From contig NC_059500.1 in NCBI RefSeq assembly GCF_018139145.2, forward strand, positions 57,811,580 to 57,875,579: a stretch of DNA of 64,000 bases, read 5' to 3'. The stretch is from Gymnogyps californianus. Taxonomy: Eukaryota > Chordata > Aves > Accipitriformes > Cathartidae. The position numbers and the translations under genes were made by a program. The notes beneath the pieces are model-generated. The model saw nothing but the letters and a program-made list of their open reading frames with translations. It did no database searches and was not told where the DNA came from. This document shows, piece after piece, positions 10,042-24,419 of this stretch (positions are counted from its first letter, which is position 1; each line of letters starts with the position of its first letter).

Positions 10042-11833
10042 GTTGGCAAATACTAGTGGAATGTCATTAACTGAAAGGAAGAAAGTAATTTGATTAGATG
10101 GTTTAGATGGTGTAAGAGTGTACACCAAAGGTACCTTTTTAAGTTTTAGAGAGGATTGTTGGCATTTATTTTAAGATGCAAAATACTGTATATTATGACA
10201 GTTTTTTCTTTCAAATTTTCTGGCACCTAGTTAATAAAAAAGTTCCCTCTGCTAGTAAAGATTGATTCCTAGTCTTTGAAGGAATAGCACCCCCAATTCA
10301 GACTGTAATAAAAACTTCGGTTGCTGTTAAAATGCCTTTCAAACAAGTGTTCGGAAAGGCTGCCTATCGGTATATGTCTGATATTCAGGCTGAAATGTTT
10401 TGCGTGGTATTCATCCTGCTAACCTAAGGCCTTTTTATTGCAGACATCTTCTTCTGGGCTATTCATTCTGGATTCCCCTTATAGTTGCTTAAGGGACATC
10501 TGAGATATAGCCTCATCTGAAAAGTCTTTTAGTCTTTTATAGTCCTAGCAGAGAAACAAGTGCCTGCAGGGTTCAGTTGATCTCATATATTTCTAAAAGG
10601 TCAGATGAATCATACCACAAAAGTGCTTATCTCTCTGTTGTGACTATAAAAAGAGTCTAGGCAACTAGTTCAGATATCTACATTTTAGACATTTGCATTT
10701 GCTCAGATGATTCCTATCTTTTGAATTTAATTGTACTTGAAATGGAACTACAGACTCTCAGAGGATTTGATTATTAAACCCCGTAATTTCTCAGTTTGGC
10801 ACCCAAATTCTGCAAGCCTGGCTTAAATATGGATCTGAGTAATTCTAATCCATTTTTGGAGTAAGTAGACACAACTCCCACTACATCAGGTGAGGGATGA
10901 ATCTGGTAGGGCCTGTCTGACTCTGTTCCAGAGCACTGTGTTAACGTAATAAAAACATAGTAAAAGCAATGTAAGGGAAGAGTCTTTGTTAAATGTCTAA
11001 ATGTCTTATTCTGTGAGGTTTGTAAAACAAATGTAAGAAGCAAAACATAGCTCTGGTTAAATAAAAGTTTGTGAAGTATTTAAAATGCAAATAAGTAAAC
11101 TGACAAATGATACATTTACGGAAGACAGTATTATGAAAGAATGGGAAGATAAAAGGTATATGAAAGAAATTATATAGACAAAATCAAATCCATAAACATG
11201 AACTGAAATTAAGGGAATAAAAGTGCTTATGGAAACTTTTGTAGCCTTAAATGAAAGAAGAAGGAGGAGAGGGAGGGAGACAAAGGCATGTGTGTGTAGA
11301 TAAGTGACAACATTTTAGGCACAATGTCAAAAGGTTTGACACTGGGGTGAAGCCAAGCAGAATCAGTGACAGGGTGGAATGTAAGCTTGTATGGGACTAC
11401 TTTACAATGAATCGATTAATCAGCAAAGTCAGAGGCTACTGTTCTGGAAATCCTGCAAGAATAACTGGGTGTTAATTATTAGTTTTTGGAGTCCATAAGC
11501 TACCACTTAACAAAGTTTTCTTACTTCAAGGAGACTAGCAGTGCAGGGTAAAAGAAACACTGCCTAGCTCTCACAGACCATCTCTGATTATTTTACAAGA
11601 AGACTTTGAGGCAGTGATTGGATGTTGAGGTGGCAAATGTATCTAAATACAGTTTTGTCTAAAATGGATTGTGATGTACATAAAAACACCCCCAACTTTA
11701 CACATAATACGTTGGATTTTGAGCTGCCCATCTTCAATCAGGAACAAGGTCTTCAGTTTACAACAGATTTTATGAGAACGTGAGTTTGGTGCTTAACAAT
11801 TGTTTTCCCTTCCTCTTAAAAAAGCTACAGTCG
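10042..11833. other. Unique non-coding stretch, no gene seen
   Basis: No gene or repeat family was recognised. A polypurine tract of about 28 bases (11253-11280) with GGA/GA units is the only compositional feature. Confidence 0.5.
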
Positions 11834-12410
11834 AACTGGAAAAAGTTCAGAGAAAGGTAAAAAGGACGATCTACAGTATGAAGTGGCTACAATAAGAAGA
11901 ACAATTAGGCAAACCAGAGTTCTTCAGCCTAGAGAAAAGACTATTCTAAGGGAAAGTAATAGAGGGCTAAAAAACCCCAAGTGGTATGAAGGTGGTGCAT
12001 TAGGGATTTCTTGTTTACTCTCGCTTCCAATAAAAAAGCTGAGGCTCATCAGTTGAAGCTAACAGAAGCCTCATTCAAAGCAAACAGGAAGACTTGGTTC
12101 TTCATCTTGTTTTAGCATCTGTAATATCTTTTGCAAGAAGCTCCACAAATTCACTCTACGAAGTTAACATGCCTTCAGGAGAAGAGTGGACAGGTTCATG
12201 CAAGGGAAATCCACCAATACCTATTGAATACAAAGACATTTTGTCTGACTGAGGAAGTCCCAATGTTATGTATTTTTGGAGGTTAGGAGATTGTTCGGGA
12301 GATGTCCCACTATGTGCCATATTGTTCTCTTTTTACTTTGGGTGCTCTTTTGGAGACAGGATGCTAAGTTTGATGAATTACTAGCCTTTGCTGTGACTGA
12401 GAATCACGGT
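11834..12410 (+). mobile_element. Ancient CR1/L3-like LINE 3' fragment
   Basis: This is a decayed copy of the 3' end of a CR1-superfamily LINE. The start encodes LEKVQRKVK, and 11921-11941 encodes FFSLEKR, both typical of the C-terminal end of the ORF2 reverse transcriptase protein. The block near 12010-12110 (tcttgtttactctcgcttcc, then a caaatgaag-like stretch and ttcttcat) and the block 12181-12250 (ggacaggttcatgcaaggga) match, by memory, the end of ORF2 and the 3' UTR of old amniote CR1/L3 copies. Reading frames are broken many times, and it is much more diverged than the CR1 at 48.5 kb. Boundaries are approximate. Confidence 0.6.
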
Positions 12411-14394
12411 TATGTTAGAACCAGTGCTGATTTTAAATAATAATGGATTTAATTGATTGTGTTAAAATAGATTTACAACAAAAGTATGTAATTTATATTG
12501 AGATTTTTTTCAGGTAAATATATGAAATTTATCAGATTTCGTTTAAGGTAGAGTGAATGCTTTTTATTCTGTGTGTGAATTATAATTGTCCTTACTGACA
12601 TTTAAGGAGCATGCTTAAAAAAAAGTTGAAAGTTTTCAAATATGTCAGTCCTGTAGGAAAAACAGTGAAGATGATAAATAGGGGAATAAATGGCGAAGGG
12701 ACATGTTACCTTTAACTCTGCTGTTTGCTAGTTTTCTTCATCAAACATATGTATTTTGCTTCTCTTTTTGGTTTAATTCGTTAGGTTCTGTTTAATTTGC
12801 TATCTCAGTAAGTGTAGTTATGCCAAACCCAAGAACATTCACTTCCTATTTTCCATTTTTATCAGTGTGTTTCTTTTCCATTTATGGGAGAGCATATCTA
12901 CTCAGTAGTACCAAATCTGTGGTAAGTGCTGTGATCACTCACGTTTTCCTGCTTCTCTTCTTCAGGACTGCAGATTATACGCTTTCCAGCATGTTATGTG
13001 AATACACATGGCTTTTCTATTTGCAGGAAAGAACAGCACACTAATAAGAAATTTGACCTGGAAGAAGAAAGCAAAAGGAAACAAACAACTGTTTGCTTTG
13101 ATGGTGTCATGGCAATGTATGGGAGACTTGGGAGGGAAAAGGCACCTCTTCAATGTAATTTTCATTGTAACAGAATTTTTGAATGTGTGAGCATGAAAGT
13201 AGTTAGCATTACTTGCCCTACAGTCTTGTATCTGGTATGATGCAGAAACTCAGAGTAACATACGGAAATTAGCATTCAGTTGAAGGTGAACTGCTTATAT
13301 TTGATTACATATGAAGACAATAATTTAGAACATCTTTAAAGATATTAAATTTCTCTGCCAGCAAGCTCATACTCACTAAAGCCTATTGTGATACTGCCAT
13401 GTGGGAATTTCTTTTTGCAGTACTTGGTAACACACCACCCATCTGCAGGCAAGCATTAAAGTTCTCACAGCTTTCTTTTCCATTGCATAATTAATCAGTA
13501 CTCAAAGTTATGTTGAAAAAGAGTTTTTCAGTGGGCAAGTTGCAAAAAAATAGCATATCAAGAGTCTTTGTCAAAGTGTGCATAGTCATCAGTGACTGAA
13601 AGACTGTAGTAGGAAACAGACCTTTAAAGAATGCCTCAAATGGATGAGCTCATGTTAAGTCTTACTGCAATAGAGAAATTAGTTCCAGTAATGTATCTGA
13701 CCAGTACAGTATTGGTGTGTGTTAGTGCCGGTCTCTTTTTGGGATATAACTTGACTTTGATGGATGGTAGCTAGGGGCAGGAGGAAAAAATGGAGAAGGA
13801 GATGCAGCCAGAGGACTAGAAAACCTTAAAAATTATAACTGTCTTTGTCTGGACAAAGGCAGAAGCCAATGCAAAAGCGACCAAACAACCTCTCCCTTAG
13901 AAAAAAGAAAAAAGGAAAAAAAAAGACAAAAGGAGGTGCTCCAAGCCAATGTAGAAGATATTGTAAACATTTGGGATGAGATTCTGCTTGTGTAAATTTA
14001 TTTATAAACCCAGACTTACATCTGAGCTAGAAGTCAAAACTCCCTTTCCCATCAGTGGAGAGAAACATGCATGTTTAACATGTGATTTATTTCATGCTAA
14101 TGCGGAAATCTAAAACCTGTTACAGGACTCAGATGACTAGTTCAGATGCAGAAATCTAAAACTGAGTGAGAAGTGTTCCATTCTTTGTCAATGTAAGGGT
14201 GCCCTTACTGTGCTGTTGTGCACGAAGAGGAAGATGAGTGGGGAGAAAAGAAGTTTCTTTTTCAGGTTTGAGTTCAGGAGACACAATATTCGTGATCTTG
14301 TTTTCATGAGAATGTTACATTGGAGATTGATCACTATAGCTTCTTTAGCTTAACAGAATCGTAGTTGCATGTATTGACTCTTCAAAGAAGGAGA
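12411..14394. other. Unique non-coding stretch, no gene seen
   Basis: There are no recognisable exons or repeats. An A/G-rich tract lies at about 13900-13933. Three open frames of 60-80 codons overlap around 12960-13240 on both strands, as expected from low stop density by chance. Confidence 0.5.
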
Positions 14395-15000
14395 CAGTCT
14401 GAAAAGAAGTATAAAAGCAGCATGGAAATTTGTAATGAGGAGGGAGAGATCTTGGACTGGAAGCAGCGATACTCAGAACGTGGTTTGACACAGTGAGAAG
14501 TTGCTCTGCTGGCATCAAAACCTCTGCCTAAGCAAGAAGCATCCTCCCTGTTGGACACTGTGAGGTCTCTGCATCCAGCTAGTGAACTGTCAATACAGGC
14601 TGCAACAATATGTACCCACGCTTGGGGTGTGCATATATGAAGTCGTGGGGTGCTTTCACACTGGTGTGTGAGTCAGCGGGTTGTAAGGAGCTGCACAGAT
14701 TCACAGAAAGCTAGAACACCCACACCTCTAGCAGGAGATGTGTAAGGAGGGGAGCCAGCACTCCCAGATGAGGGGTGTGTGCTTGTAACTACTCACAGGT
14801 CCTGTGAGAAAGAGATGTGTGCATGTACCTGTGTTCATGTGTGTGTAATTAGAGCTTTTTGGGAGGGTTGTTGTAGGAGGTTGTTTTTGTATGTGTTTAT
14901 TATAAACATTTCATATGCATCTAATATTGTGGTTTACTTTTATTGCTGAATCTTAAATATACAGCTCACTGATTGCTGGTTGATTACATGTTATTAATAA
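14395..15000 (+). mobile_element. Possible decayed LTR or promoter-bearing repeat
   Basis: TATAAAAG (14410-14417) is followed by a GC-richer stretch of about 400 bases rich in CA/TG pairs, which suggests decayed CpGs. It contains GTGTGTG words and ends with AATAAA near 14996. The order TATA box, GC-rich body, poly(A) signal resembles an LTR, and the wording feels like a dispersed bird repeat. I could not find TG/CA ends or a target duplication. A unique promoter region is the alternative. Confidence 0.3.
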
Positions 15001-18000
15001 ATTGCTTCAATTCTGATTTTGGTGTAAACTGAGCAGTTTTTCCCTGCGATAGTATATCATGTTTAGCAAAAGAATTCTGAGGCCGGTATACTGTTACTGC
15101 TGCTGTGCTGTAAGCACAGCTGTGGAGTACAGCACCACAGAAGAGGAAGGACAGTTGGTTGCTATAGAGTAATAGCAAAGTTAATAGCTAGGTGATAAAT
15201 AAGTTTTTGATTTATGGTGAGATCTTGCCAGTCTCTGAAATGCCTACCATTGAAACTTTAGAAATTTTGCCTATAGATACAATGAAAATATCAAATAAGG
15301 GTCTTAGTTTTGTATCGGTTAACTTATAGTAGTTCTGGAGGGATAGAGGAGAATCCTTCTAAAACTAGGAGCTTTATTAAGAAACATAATTCAGGAAAGA
15401 AAGGTCATAGTTCATTCATTATGACTTGAGTAAAAGGGGAAGTAGAATAAGCATTACTGATGGTGATTAATAACGCACAAAGAACATTTCCTGTGAGACA
15501 CTATGCAAAGTGCTGCATTCTGGAGTTTTATGATTAACACATTCTTCAAAGACAGAGTCTTGATTAAAACCTTGGAAATAGAAGAGATAACTGAGTAATA
15601 GTTGGAATCAATTTTCCTTTAGTTAGATGACATAGTTAAGATATGTTTCAGTATTTCTAACCATTTCTAGAGTTTGTATCAAGTTCATAGGCTTTAGTTT
15701 TTAAAAAGTTATTACAATTTTAATTGACTTAAAGCTTTAAACTTCCCCATTTGAGATACTATGTGTGAATAGATTTTGATCTTAAAGAGCTTTGTTAGAA
15801 GGCCCTGAAGTTATGTGTACAGTAAGTCAAGACTGTGATCTGTGTTGAGACTTTTAACATACTTTGAGGAAATAAGGCATAGTCTTAGCCATAGTTGTGA
15901 AACACAGTTGTGCAATCCTTAAATATTTAATTTTTAGTCATTAAGACATTATTTGCAAGATTGCATCTTAATTTTCTTCTTCATGTTGCGTCATGCTGCA
16001 GTTACATTTTTTCAGTTTTAGTTCTTACAAAGATACTGGTGTGTCTTGAAAAGAACATTGTTCTTTACTTCTAAAGGGAGCAATTGAAATGTGGTATTAA
16101 GTAGATTGCATAAAGACTCTAACTAGCTGGTGGCCTTGGCAACCCTTAAGAAAATTCACATTGTTATGCAAAAAGTAGTTTTTTCTTCCTTTTTTCTGAT
16201 CACTTAGATGTAGCATTGCATAAGTGCAGAACAGTTAAGTATTATAATCACTGATATTATATGGCAAGAATATATCATGTCGAGATGCTGTCAGAGTCCT
16301 GTTTGGATTTCTGTATACTGAATGCAGATGGGACATCAGACTGTCAGCTCTGTAGCTCATTTTATTCCTTGTACCTAAGGGACAATTTTAAATATAAAAG
16401 TGTTTATATGTTATTTTATATATATAATCAGAGATGGGTGTTTTGGCCAGCCTTTCAATGATATGGACTCTTCAACTTTCTCTATGTCATAATGACTACA
16501 TCTGTTTCTAACATTAGGCAGGCATCATTCCCTTTTTTTTGTGTACAGAAAATCAGGATTTCCTGAGATACTCCTGCCTATCCGTGCTAATATTTGATAA
16601 AGAGAAGGATCTAATGTTCCTGACAGAGAAAATAATTGGCATTAAGAAGTTCTGGGTTGTTGCCCGATATCCTAATATGTTTGTGAAGCACTTTGAAATC
16701 TTGCTAGAAAATATACTGATATGTGCAGCAAAGTATCCCTATTTGTTAGATAATCATTATTCGTAACGAGTAATCAGATCCAACATACTTTTTCATCTGT
16801 TGTCTTTTTATTTACTCCTTCTACATTCAGGTCATGAACGCCATTCAATGAGACTAGCAGCTCAACAGAATGAGAAATGGTAAATTTGAAAGGACAGCTT
16901 AGGGAAACCAAGCAAATGCCTAACTCTGCTCACAGCTGGGAAAGCTACAAGGTATATGGACTCTTAATTAATGACTTTGAGAGGCATTAACTGTTCTGTT
17001 CTTTTTTAACCACACATAGAAGCCTACATTTCTAATGCCTTCGAGTGGATCCAGGGTTATAATTTGTTTGACTGAGTAATTGATTTATTGCTATAGTACA
17101 TCTTCCAAAAGCTACATTTTTTCTTTTTTACTAATGTCTGGTGGTAGCTTACCTTAACAGAGCAGTGCTTATGCAGTTAATTCCAGATTTAGGAAAGCCT
17201 TATATAGTTCCAGACCATCTCCAGAATATTCTGATACAGCTTCTCCCAGTAGACAGTACTAATGTGATGGTTACACTTGTCAGGCTTATTACAATTATTC
17301 TATTTTAATTTTTTTTTTCATGAGGTTACGTGAATTTTAACATTCATATGAAGTGAAAAGTACTTTTATCTGATCTCACTTATCTTCCCATTACACAATG
17401 TTTATTATTAAGATCTCTTCAAATTTGTTCATGGGTATTTCAGTTACATTGTGTTGCAGATTTAGCGCTTTTACACTGTCATGCTCCTCCCCTGTCTGCA
17501 TAAATTGAGAGCACTGTGAAGTCTCCTTTGGATTTCATAACGTTCACACACAGATCCTCTGAGTATTTGTGTAGTTTGCTTTGCGTTGTCTCCTTTCCCA
17601 AAATAGCTAATATGTAAGCACCTGAAAATGTGGTACTGAGAGGAATAATGCTTAGAATTTTTAACTTTTATTTTGCTTGATAACCTGTGTAATTATTTGT
17701 TTGTTTACCAATTCATTTCACATAATCTTGCATACCAACTGATTTAGGATTTTGGGACCAATTTTGTGGTTAGGATTTCTAGGTACTTTGGGGATATTTT
17801 TGGAGAAAGGCAGCTTTTCTCAGGGAGGTATGTGAAATTTCAGAAAGAACTTTTCCAACAAAAATGTTGGCCATTAAGCTTCTTGGCCAGTAAAATTCTT
17901 AGGGATCCCAGTGCTTTTCATCAGGAGTACGGTTACCCAGCCCAGTGACGTTCAGACTAATAATTTTCTCAGTTCTTGTTAGCTTCTCTGATTGTGAGCC

Positions 18001-21000
18001 AGATCTCTGCTGATATAAATACCTGTAGTGGAGCAACTGGCTGTGAGAACAGCCAGCAACATACAGCTGGTTGTGACAATGTACAGCAACTGACTGTGAC
18101 AAGACTCAGACCTGAGATTCTTTTTTCTTCTAAATTGATGTCATTGCTGGGTACTTTTTAATTGTTTCAGTCCAATTCCTCAACAAAAGAATGATAGAAA
18201 AAGGTGCTATGGTCTTCACATATTTTTTTTTTCAACAGAGCATTTTATAGTTTTCTTATAACAGTAAATGAAAAAATAACTTCAGCTATTTGGACTTCCA
18301 AAAGAAATGCAGTTTTCTTATGTAAAGACATATTTTGCTGAAGAGATGTTTTCTAGCAGGAACATCTGCAATTTGAAAGGTAGGAAGGAGGGAAAAATGT
18401 GCTGTAAAATCCATCCAATTTGAAAGGCAGTGATATAAGCTCTATGAAAAGGAAAATTTTGAAATACAATGTGTCCTGCAATGTCATGAGTAGATGCAAA
18501 CTTCTAATCATTGCTACAAGTAGTGCTCCCATGACAAAAAACAGCAGGAGGAAGACAGATAAAAGTGTGATGAGTCCTTACTGCTTGTTTCTTCTCCCAT
18601 TAACCTCTCCAGCTCCTCCCTTGAACATGGTTCTCTAGCGTGACTGTTTGCAATCGGCTTTTTGCTGCCAGTGCTTTTGTGACATTTGTTATATTCACTA
18701 ATACTGGGTTCACTCTAAAATGAACTCTCTTACCACATAATACCTCTTAAGCATTTGAATGTTTATTGAATATTATCATCACATTCATGCCTAATCCTGT
18801 GTGTACTCCCTTCTTGGAGGCTGCAGGGAGCGCTTTTTTTCTTGAAGTTGGATTTTAGAATACTCAGTACCCCTCATGAGCCTAGCTAGAATCTCCTAGC
18901 TATCTAAATTAAGGCTATGTCTATACTAGTAAATTAAAACCTCTCCCAGGCACTGGGACTAACTGGCAGCTAATGCTGTGCACATATGTTAGTAAACTCT
19001 CTTATCCTCCAAAAACAGGGTGGTTGTGTACAAACTGCCGTTTAGGAATAGCTCCAGGAACACTGTGCCTCCCAAATCGTGCTCATGAATTCTTTGGGAG
19101 AGGTACATGACAAAATTGTTTTAGAGAATATTTTAAGAATTTGCTTGTACAGACAAGTGTGTTCTAGTGTTCATGGATGTTTCTGGATGTTGTTTAGTTC
19201 AGTACTATAGACATAATCTTCAACAGAGTCTGAAAATCACAATATTTGGAAGAAATAAAAGGGTAATGAACAGTTCCCCTTGGGGAACTAGGGGGGTGAC
19301 AGTGTAGCAGAAATTAGTAGAAAAATATTTCAGTATGCACATTTTGAATTCTGTATATGTTCTTTAACGTTAGATAGATATTTGAGATGAGGGCTGATTC
19401 TTTGCAGGAAAACCTGAAGTAATATCACAAGTGGTGGGGCTTGTTGCAAGCCTTACAAAGTGCAGTTTTGTAGCCAGTATATGTATATAATGTGAGGATG
19501 AACAATAGTGATAGTCCTCTCTGGCACTAAAGCTTGAACGCAGATTACAAGTTAAGTGTTCTTTACTAAGGGAAACTCACAGAAGGCAAAGGATGCATGA
19601 AACTCTGGAGCTGAACCCGTGTAACTCCTAAGTGTTCTTTCAAGGTATGACTTGCAGACACGTGCATAGCACTCCCTTCTGGTGGCTCCTGGGACAGTTA
19701 TGACCAGACCAGCTTCTTTAGCAGTCAGTTTTGCACATACTCACCACCTTAGATACTAATAAGCTCCAGCTTCAGTAAAGGTGAACTATGGGCTACGTCC
19801 ACAATGACCTGAGGCAGAGCGAAATAGACTCAAATTCCTGTTTTCTGTGTTGCTGTATTGGGCTATAAAAGCAGAAGAACATCCCTACAAGCTACATATT
19901 TGCCTCTCTCTCTCAAACTGATGAATGAAACCACCTTGCAAACATGAGAAGTTGAAAGGACTAGGAGATAGTAACCACTATCCAGCAAAGCACAGCTAAA
20001 GGACTACCTTCTGACCAAGCAATTGGTATAATGTATAAGAGACGAGAAATTGGAATCAACTAAAATTTAATCTAAAATTTGGAGGTCTGCAAGTGGAAGA
20101 TGGAAATTGAGTTAGAAGTTTTTCAAAGCCATGATACCATCAAACTCAATAAGATACTAGCCTATTCCTTAACTTGATGAAAGTCATTCTAATGTGACTC
20201 TTTAAGAGGCTGAAGCTTTTTTCACTAAGTGGATTTGAGAGAGGGCTTAAGAGCAGATATAAATATGCCAGGCACTGTGGTGCTTTTGGTCTCCATCAAC
20301 TGTTCTGACTGTTACCAAAGGACGATGTAATATCGTTTTGGGCATAAGCCTGGACATAGCCTTCTGGAAGTGTAACCCTGGATGTTTTAAGCCTGTTTTA
20401 GCATATAGTGAAATTAGGAAATAGAACAATTACATGGTTTCCTGTCACAGTGCCTTTTTTTAATAATTGCCGTTACAGTGGAGTAAGGAAGTCTATTGTG
20501 TTCTGGGACTGGCAATTATTCATCACCTTGGAAGAACGTTTTATCCTTGGTTGATAGCATATTTAGTATAGTTCATTACTACATCTTAATGAAAAACAGG
20601 AGCATTCCGTTTTTAGGAGAATGACTTTGTTCTTACAGTCACCTGATATTTGGATATGAATTTTGTTTAGATACGTTTAGATATATCTGCTTTCTCGCAA
20701 TAACTGGAGCAATTCCTGCAGGCCTGTATTGTGAGGCTTTTTCTGTAAGGAGACAGCATTTAATGTTCCAAAGAACTTCTGGTCTAAGCAGACCCACCAA
20801 ATAAACACTGAATGGTTCTCTCATTCAGTATCTCAATGAACACCATGGTACATTGTCTTTGATGTTACTCCTGGCACGCAGAATTAATCAAGTCATCCTC
20901 TTAGTGGTTGAAATTCATAATTTTACGGCCATTAAGTGTATATACTACTTTAAGTATCCCTTAATTTAATCTTAAGTGGAACACTGGGCTCATAGGCTTA

Positions 21001-24000
21001 GACTGAACCTTTTGCATAAAGGGGAGTTTTAGTGAGTGTAAAGATTTGGTTCGAACAGTGAAATAAGATTTTCTCTTCAAGGCTTTTAAATAGAAAAGAT
21101 GATGTACGCTTGCCTTGTATAAGCTGTGTTTTTTCCAAATTTTATATTTTTTAAAAACTGTTTTGGAACTGTGGCTCACTGAATTATGTTTTTTCATAAT
21201 TTCAAGAATGTGCATTTTCAAACCCTTTCATTAATCACTAACTTCCCAGCAGTTTTGCCCGTGAATTGAATCTACTGAGTGACAGTATCTTTAATATATA
21301 GTTAATGTTTTTCCTATTGTAATTCTTCCAATTTCAACAGTCTTAATCTTAGTTTATTTCCTAAAGTACAAATAAATCTTTTCCCCATTGTTGTGTGTAG
21401 CTAATGGCATAGTGTTTTTCTCAATATAAACTATATTTAATCTGTTAAATAAAAAAGTCTTTAATATGAACAGGCAGTTATAGTCTGATGTAATGACACA
21501 TGGAATTAAGATGACAAATTATCCAGCATGAATGTGGATGACACCGTTTTTGCAGAAATCTGAAATATTTGTACCCCAGAGCCAGGGAGTGCTCTTTGGT
21601 ATTCCATCAGAAATGTCAACCCAGAAAGTAGTATCTAAGTTTTACATCTCTCCTGCTATGTTTTGTGGCTTAACTTCTTGGCATAGTAGACAGTATTTCC
21701 ATTTTTCCTAGTTACTTGGATATCTTTCTAAAAGATTCAAACACAGGTTCTGGGCTTAACTCAAATGCCACTGGGGAGGCTCAGTAAACTGCCTTAAGCG
21801 AAAGGTCTGATGATAATGGTCCTCTTCGGTCATGAAAACTATCTTCTGTTTAGCACAGAGAAAATACAGACCTTGTTCTCTTGGTATTAGTTGTTGTGAA
21901 ATTCAGGGCTTGGACTCACAGAAGTATTTATTTGACTGGGTATATGGATCATAAAAGTCTAAGGTTAATTTGTGCCTTTGGTCACTTTAATGTCTTGTAA
22001 TTGGGATTATTTAGATGTAAATTAATTGGCTCTTTTTAATTGAAAAGCATACAAATAAAGATGTTTTTTTCTGTGTGCGTGTCTAGACTCTTTTCTCAGG
22101 GCAATTTCAGCGTTGTCCTCAAGACCATGCTCACAGGGTATGCAGGGACCAGACTGCAAATACTAGTTCAGTTGTGAAAGCCCAGCAGGATCTGTGTGTC
22201 CAGACAGCCCAGTGGATTAACACGCTGCCACTCCAGGTCTGCATTTCCTTACTACCATTAATGTTTCTCTCCCTAAGTGAGCTTCTGAGAGCCTCACTGA
22301 AAGCAGGCTGATGCTGCACAGGCTGTAGTGTGCTCTCAGTCGAGGTCTGCAGAAGAAAAGGCCAAATCATGTCTGCGCTCCCCAAGCCACTCTCTGCCCT
22401 GCTGGAAGTCAGTACAATAAAGCTGGCACTTGGATGTTCCAGAGATTGCCTGACAGGAAGGTGAAAGACAGAAAAAAGAACAAATGAAGTTAGGATACCT
22501 GTATGCTGACTGCAATGCCTTATAATACCTCTTTCTTGCTTCAATTTTCCATAGGGAGAAAATGACTTGGAGGTTAGTGATATAACATATAGGGCCTCTG
22601 AGCCATTATCAATCTCTCTGGGAAGATCCCAGAGCTCTTTTCTCTTATCTTGTAAAGAAGTGCAGCATAGTAGCTAGATAGGAAACCTAAATCAGCAGGC
22701 AGTCCTCCCTGATGGAACAGAAAGCTGCTGAAGAGATTATAAAACAAAAGTAGGCATAGCTGCTGACTGCTGAGATAATTTATCCTGTATATTCATTTTT
22801 TTCCACCTTTGGAATAAGAAAATGCTGACATTTAAATTGTTGGCATTAAATAAGTGTTGAAGTCAAGCTGGCAAAGAAACATGTTCATGCCTTCCTTTTG
22901 TCCTATGGAGAAAGCTGAAATCTTTCAGGGAAGCCCTGCCTGAAATTCCAGCCCTAGGGATGTAAGATGTTGGCAATTTGTTCACGGCCAAAGGTAATGA
23001 ACTGAAAACACAAATAAATAATGTTTTTTAGGAAAACTGTGTGGCTGTGATGCTGCTGAGACACTGCCTCAGGGAATGTAATCCTCTTTTGAAAAGTTAG
23101 GAGTACTGCAGTACTTTCAGGTCTTTTAAACAAATGCAGTTGACCATAAGATGGTGCAGTACAGGACATCTCAAGGATTTTTGATTGTGTGCAGTGATTT
23201 TAAATATTGGACTTCTTCCTAAAAGTGAAGGAACTGGACTTGGTGACTTTACTGAGGTTAATTGCCCTTCATGGTGGATTGTTAAAATTTGATCTACAAA
23301 AACTATTTATTCTTCTAAAAAGATATATGAAAATAAGAGGCATTATGGAATAAAAGGAGACCTTTATATAAATGTAAGAAGGAAGTAGATTAAATAGCCA
23401 TTCATCTTAGAAGCATCAATATATGCAAGAAAAATTTAGACGAACCAAACCTGAGAGTAGATAATGGAGGATTAGGGAGTTAAAAAAGGGACATAATATC
23501 GAAATGCAGTAATTTTATTGTTGATTTGTATTATCTAAGATAGCTTTTCATTTTCTTTTCTACTGAAAGTACTGTATGTTGATAGCATTTTAATAAAGGA
23601 ATTGTTCCTTTTTGTTTTTATGGAGAAATAGATTAGGATTTTCTGTGATTAAAAGTAGCTGCCACAGATCTGTGCTTAAGAGATGGGAGTGGGGTTCTGA
23701 GCAATCCGTGATGATGAGTGAGAGAGCAGCACTCATCAGCAGAACTCAGCAGAAGCTTTGACTGGGGTAAGACATACCTTCAGTGTGTGTATCTTATATG
23801 GATTTTGACATCACCAGTCTAGAAAATGAATCTGACCCAATTTTGGGAGTGTGTTGAGCCTTACACAGCTGCGATGACTGGTTAGAGTCCAAGTTCTGAT
23901 GTAATGCTGTCTCTAAGTTGTGTACTTCCACAGGAAAGATTGATGTGAGGTCACTGCAGTGGTAGGGGTCTGCCAGCACCTTTCCCCAGCTCTCTCCAAG

Positions 24001-24419
24001 GGCTGTGCCCCAACTGCACGCATGTGGCTAAGGGCAGAAGCTGTTAGGAGCCTCATAATATGTGTGTGGCTTTGCTGTGAAGACCTGGCACCTGGGCTTT
24101 GTGAAATGAGTCACAACCTCACTGTTGCTTTGGAGGACTTGGGAGGACAACTCTGCTGACCTTCTAAAAGCAGTCATCATTCTGTTAGCTTTGAGGCTGA
24201 CTGTGTGAAAGGGCTGTATGCATAAGCATTCTCCATTTTGGAGGACCTTGAGTCCACAACTCATCGTACCTGGCCTTTGTGCTGGATACTTGGAAGAAGT
24301 GGTTTTGTGCCTCCTAAGTGATGTGCAGCGCTCCCACAGGTGGACGCCAGTCTGGCTTGCAAGGACGGAAGCATGAGTATGGGAATGGAGTTCTTAATGT
24401 CTTAATGTCTTTTGCTAAT
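15001..24419. other. Long unique non-coding stretch, no gene seen
   Basis: The sequence is AT-rich and stop-dense. Small features are a degenerate tandem motif agcaact-ggctgtga at 18030-18105, a TATAAAAG word at 19864-19871, and an open frame of 137 codons on the minus strand (22131-22544). That frame sits in a GC-richer patch, has no recognised domain, and shows no splice or codon-bias support. Confidence 0.5.
18030..18105. repeat. Short degenerate tandem repeat
   Basis: Three imperfect copies of a motif like cagcaactg-ctgtgacaa occur over about 75 bases, at roughly 25-30 bp spacing. The units are diverged. Confidence 0.5.

Noticed and set aside
22131..22544. 137-codon minus-strand open frame as a possible exon or gene
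   Set aside because: No domain, signal or conserved pattern recognised; it sits in a GC-richer patch where stops are rarer, with no splice context I could support.
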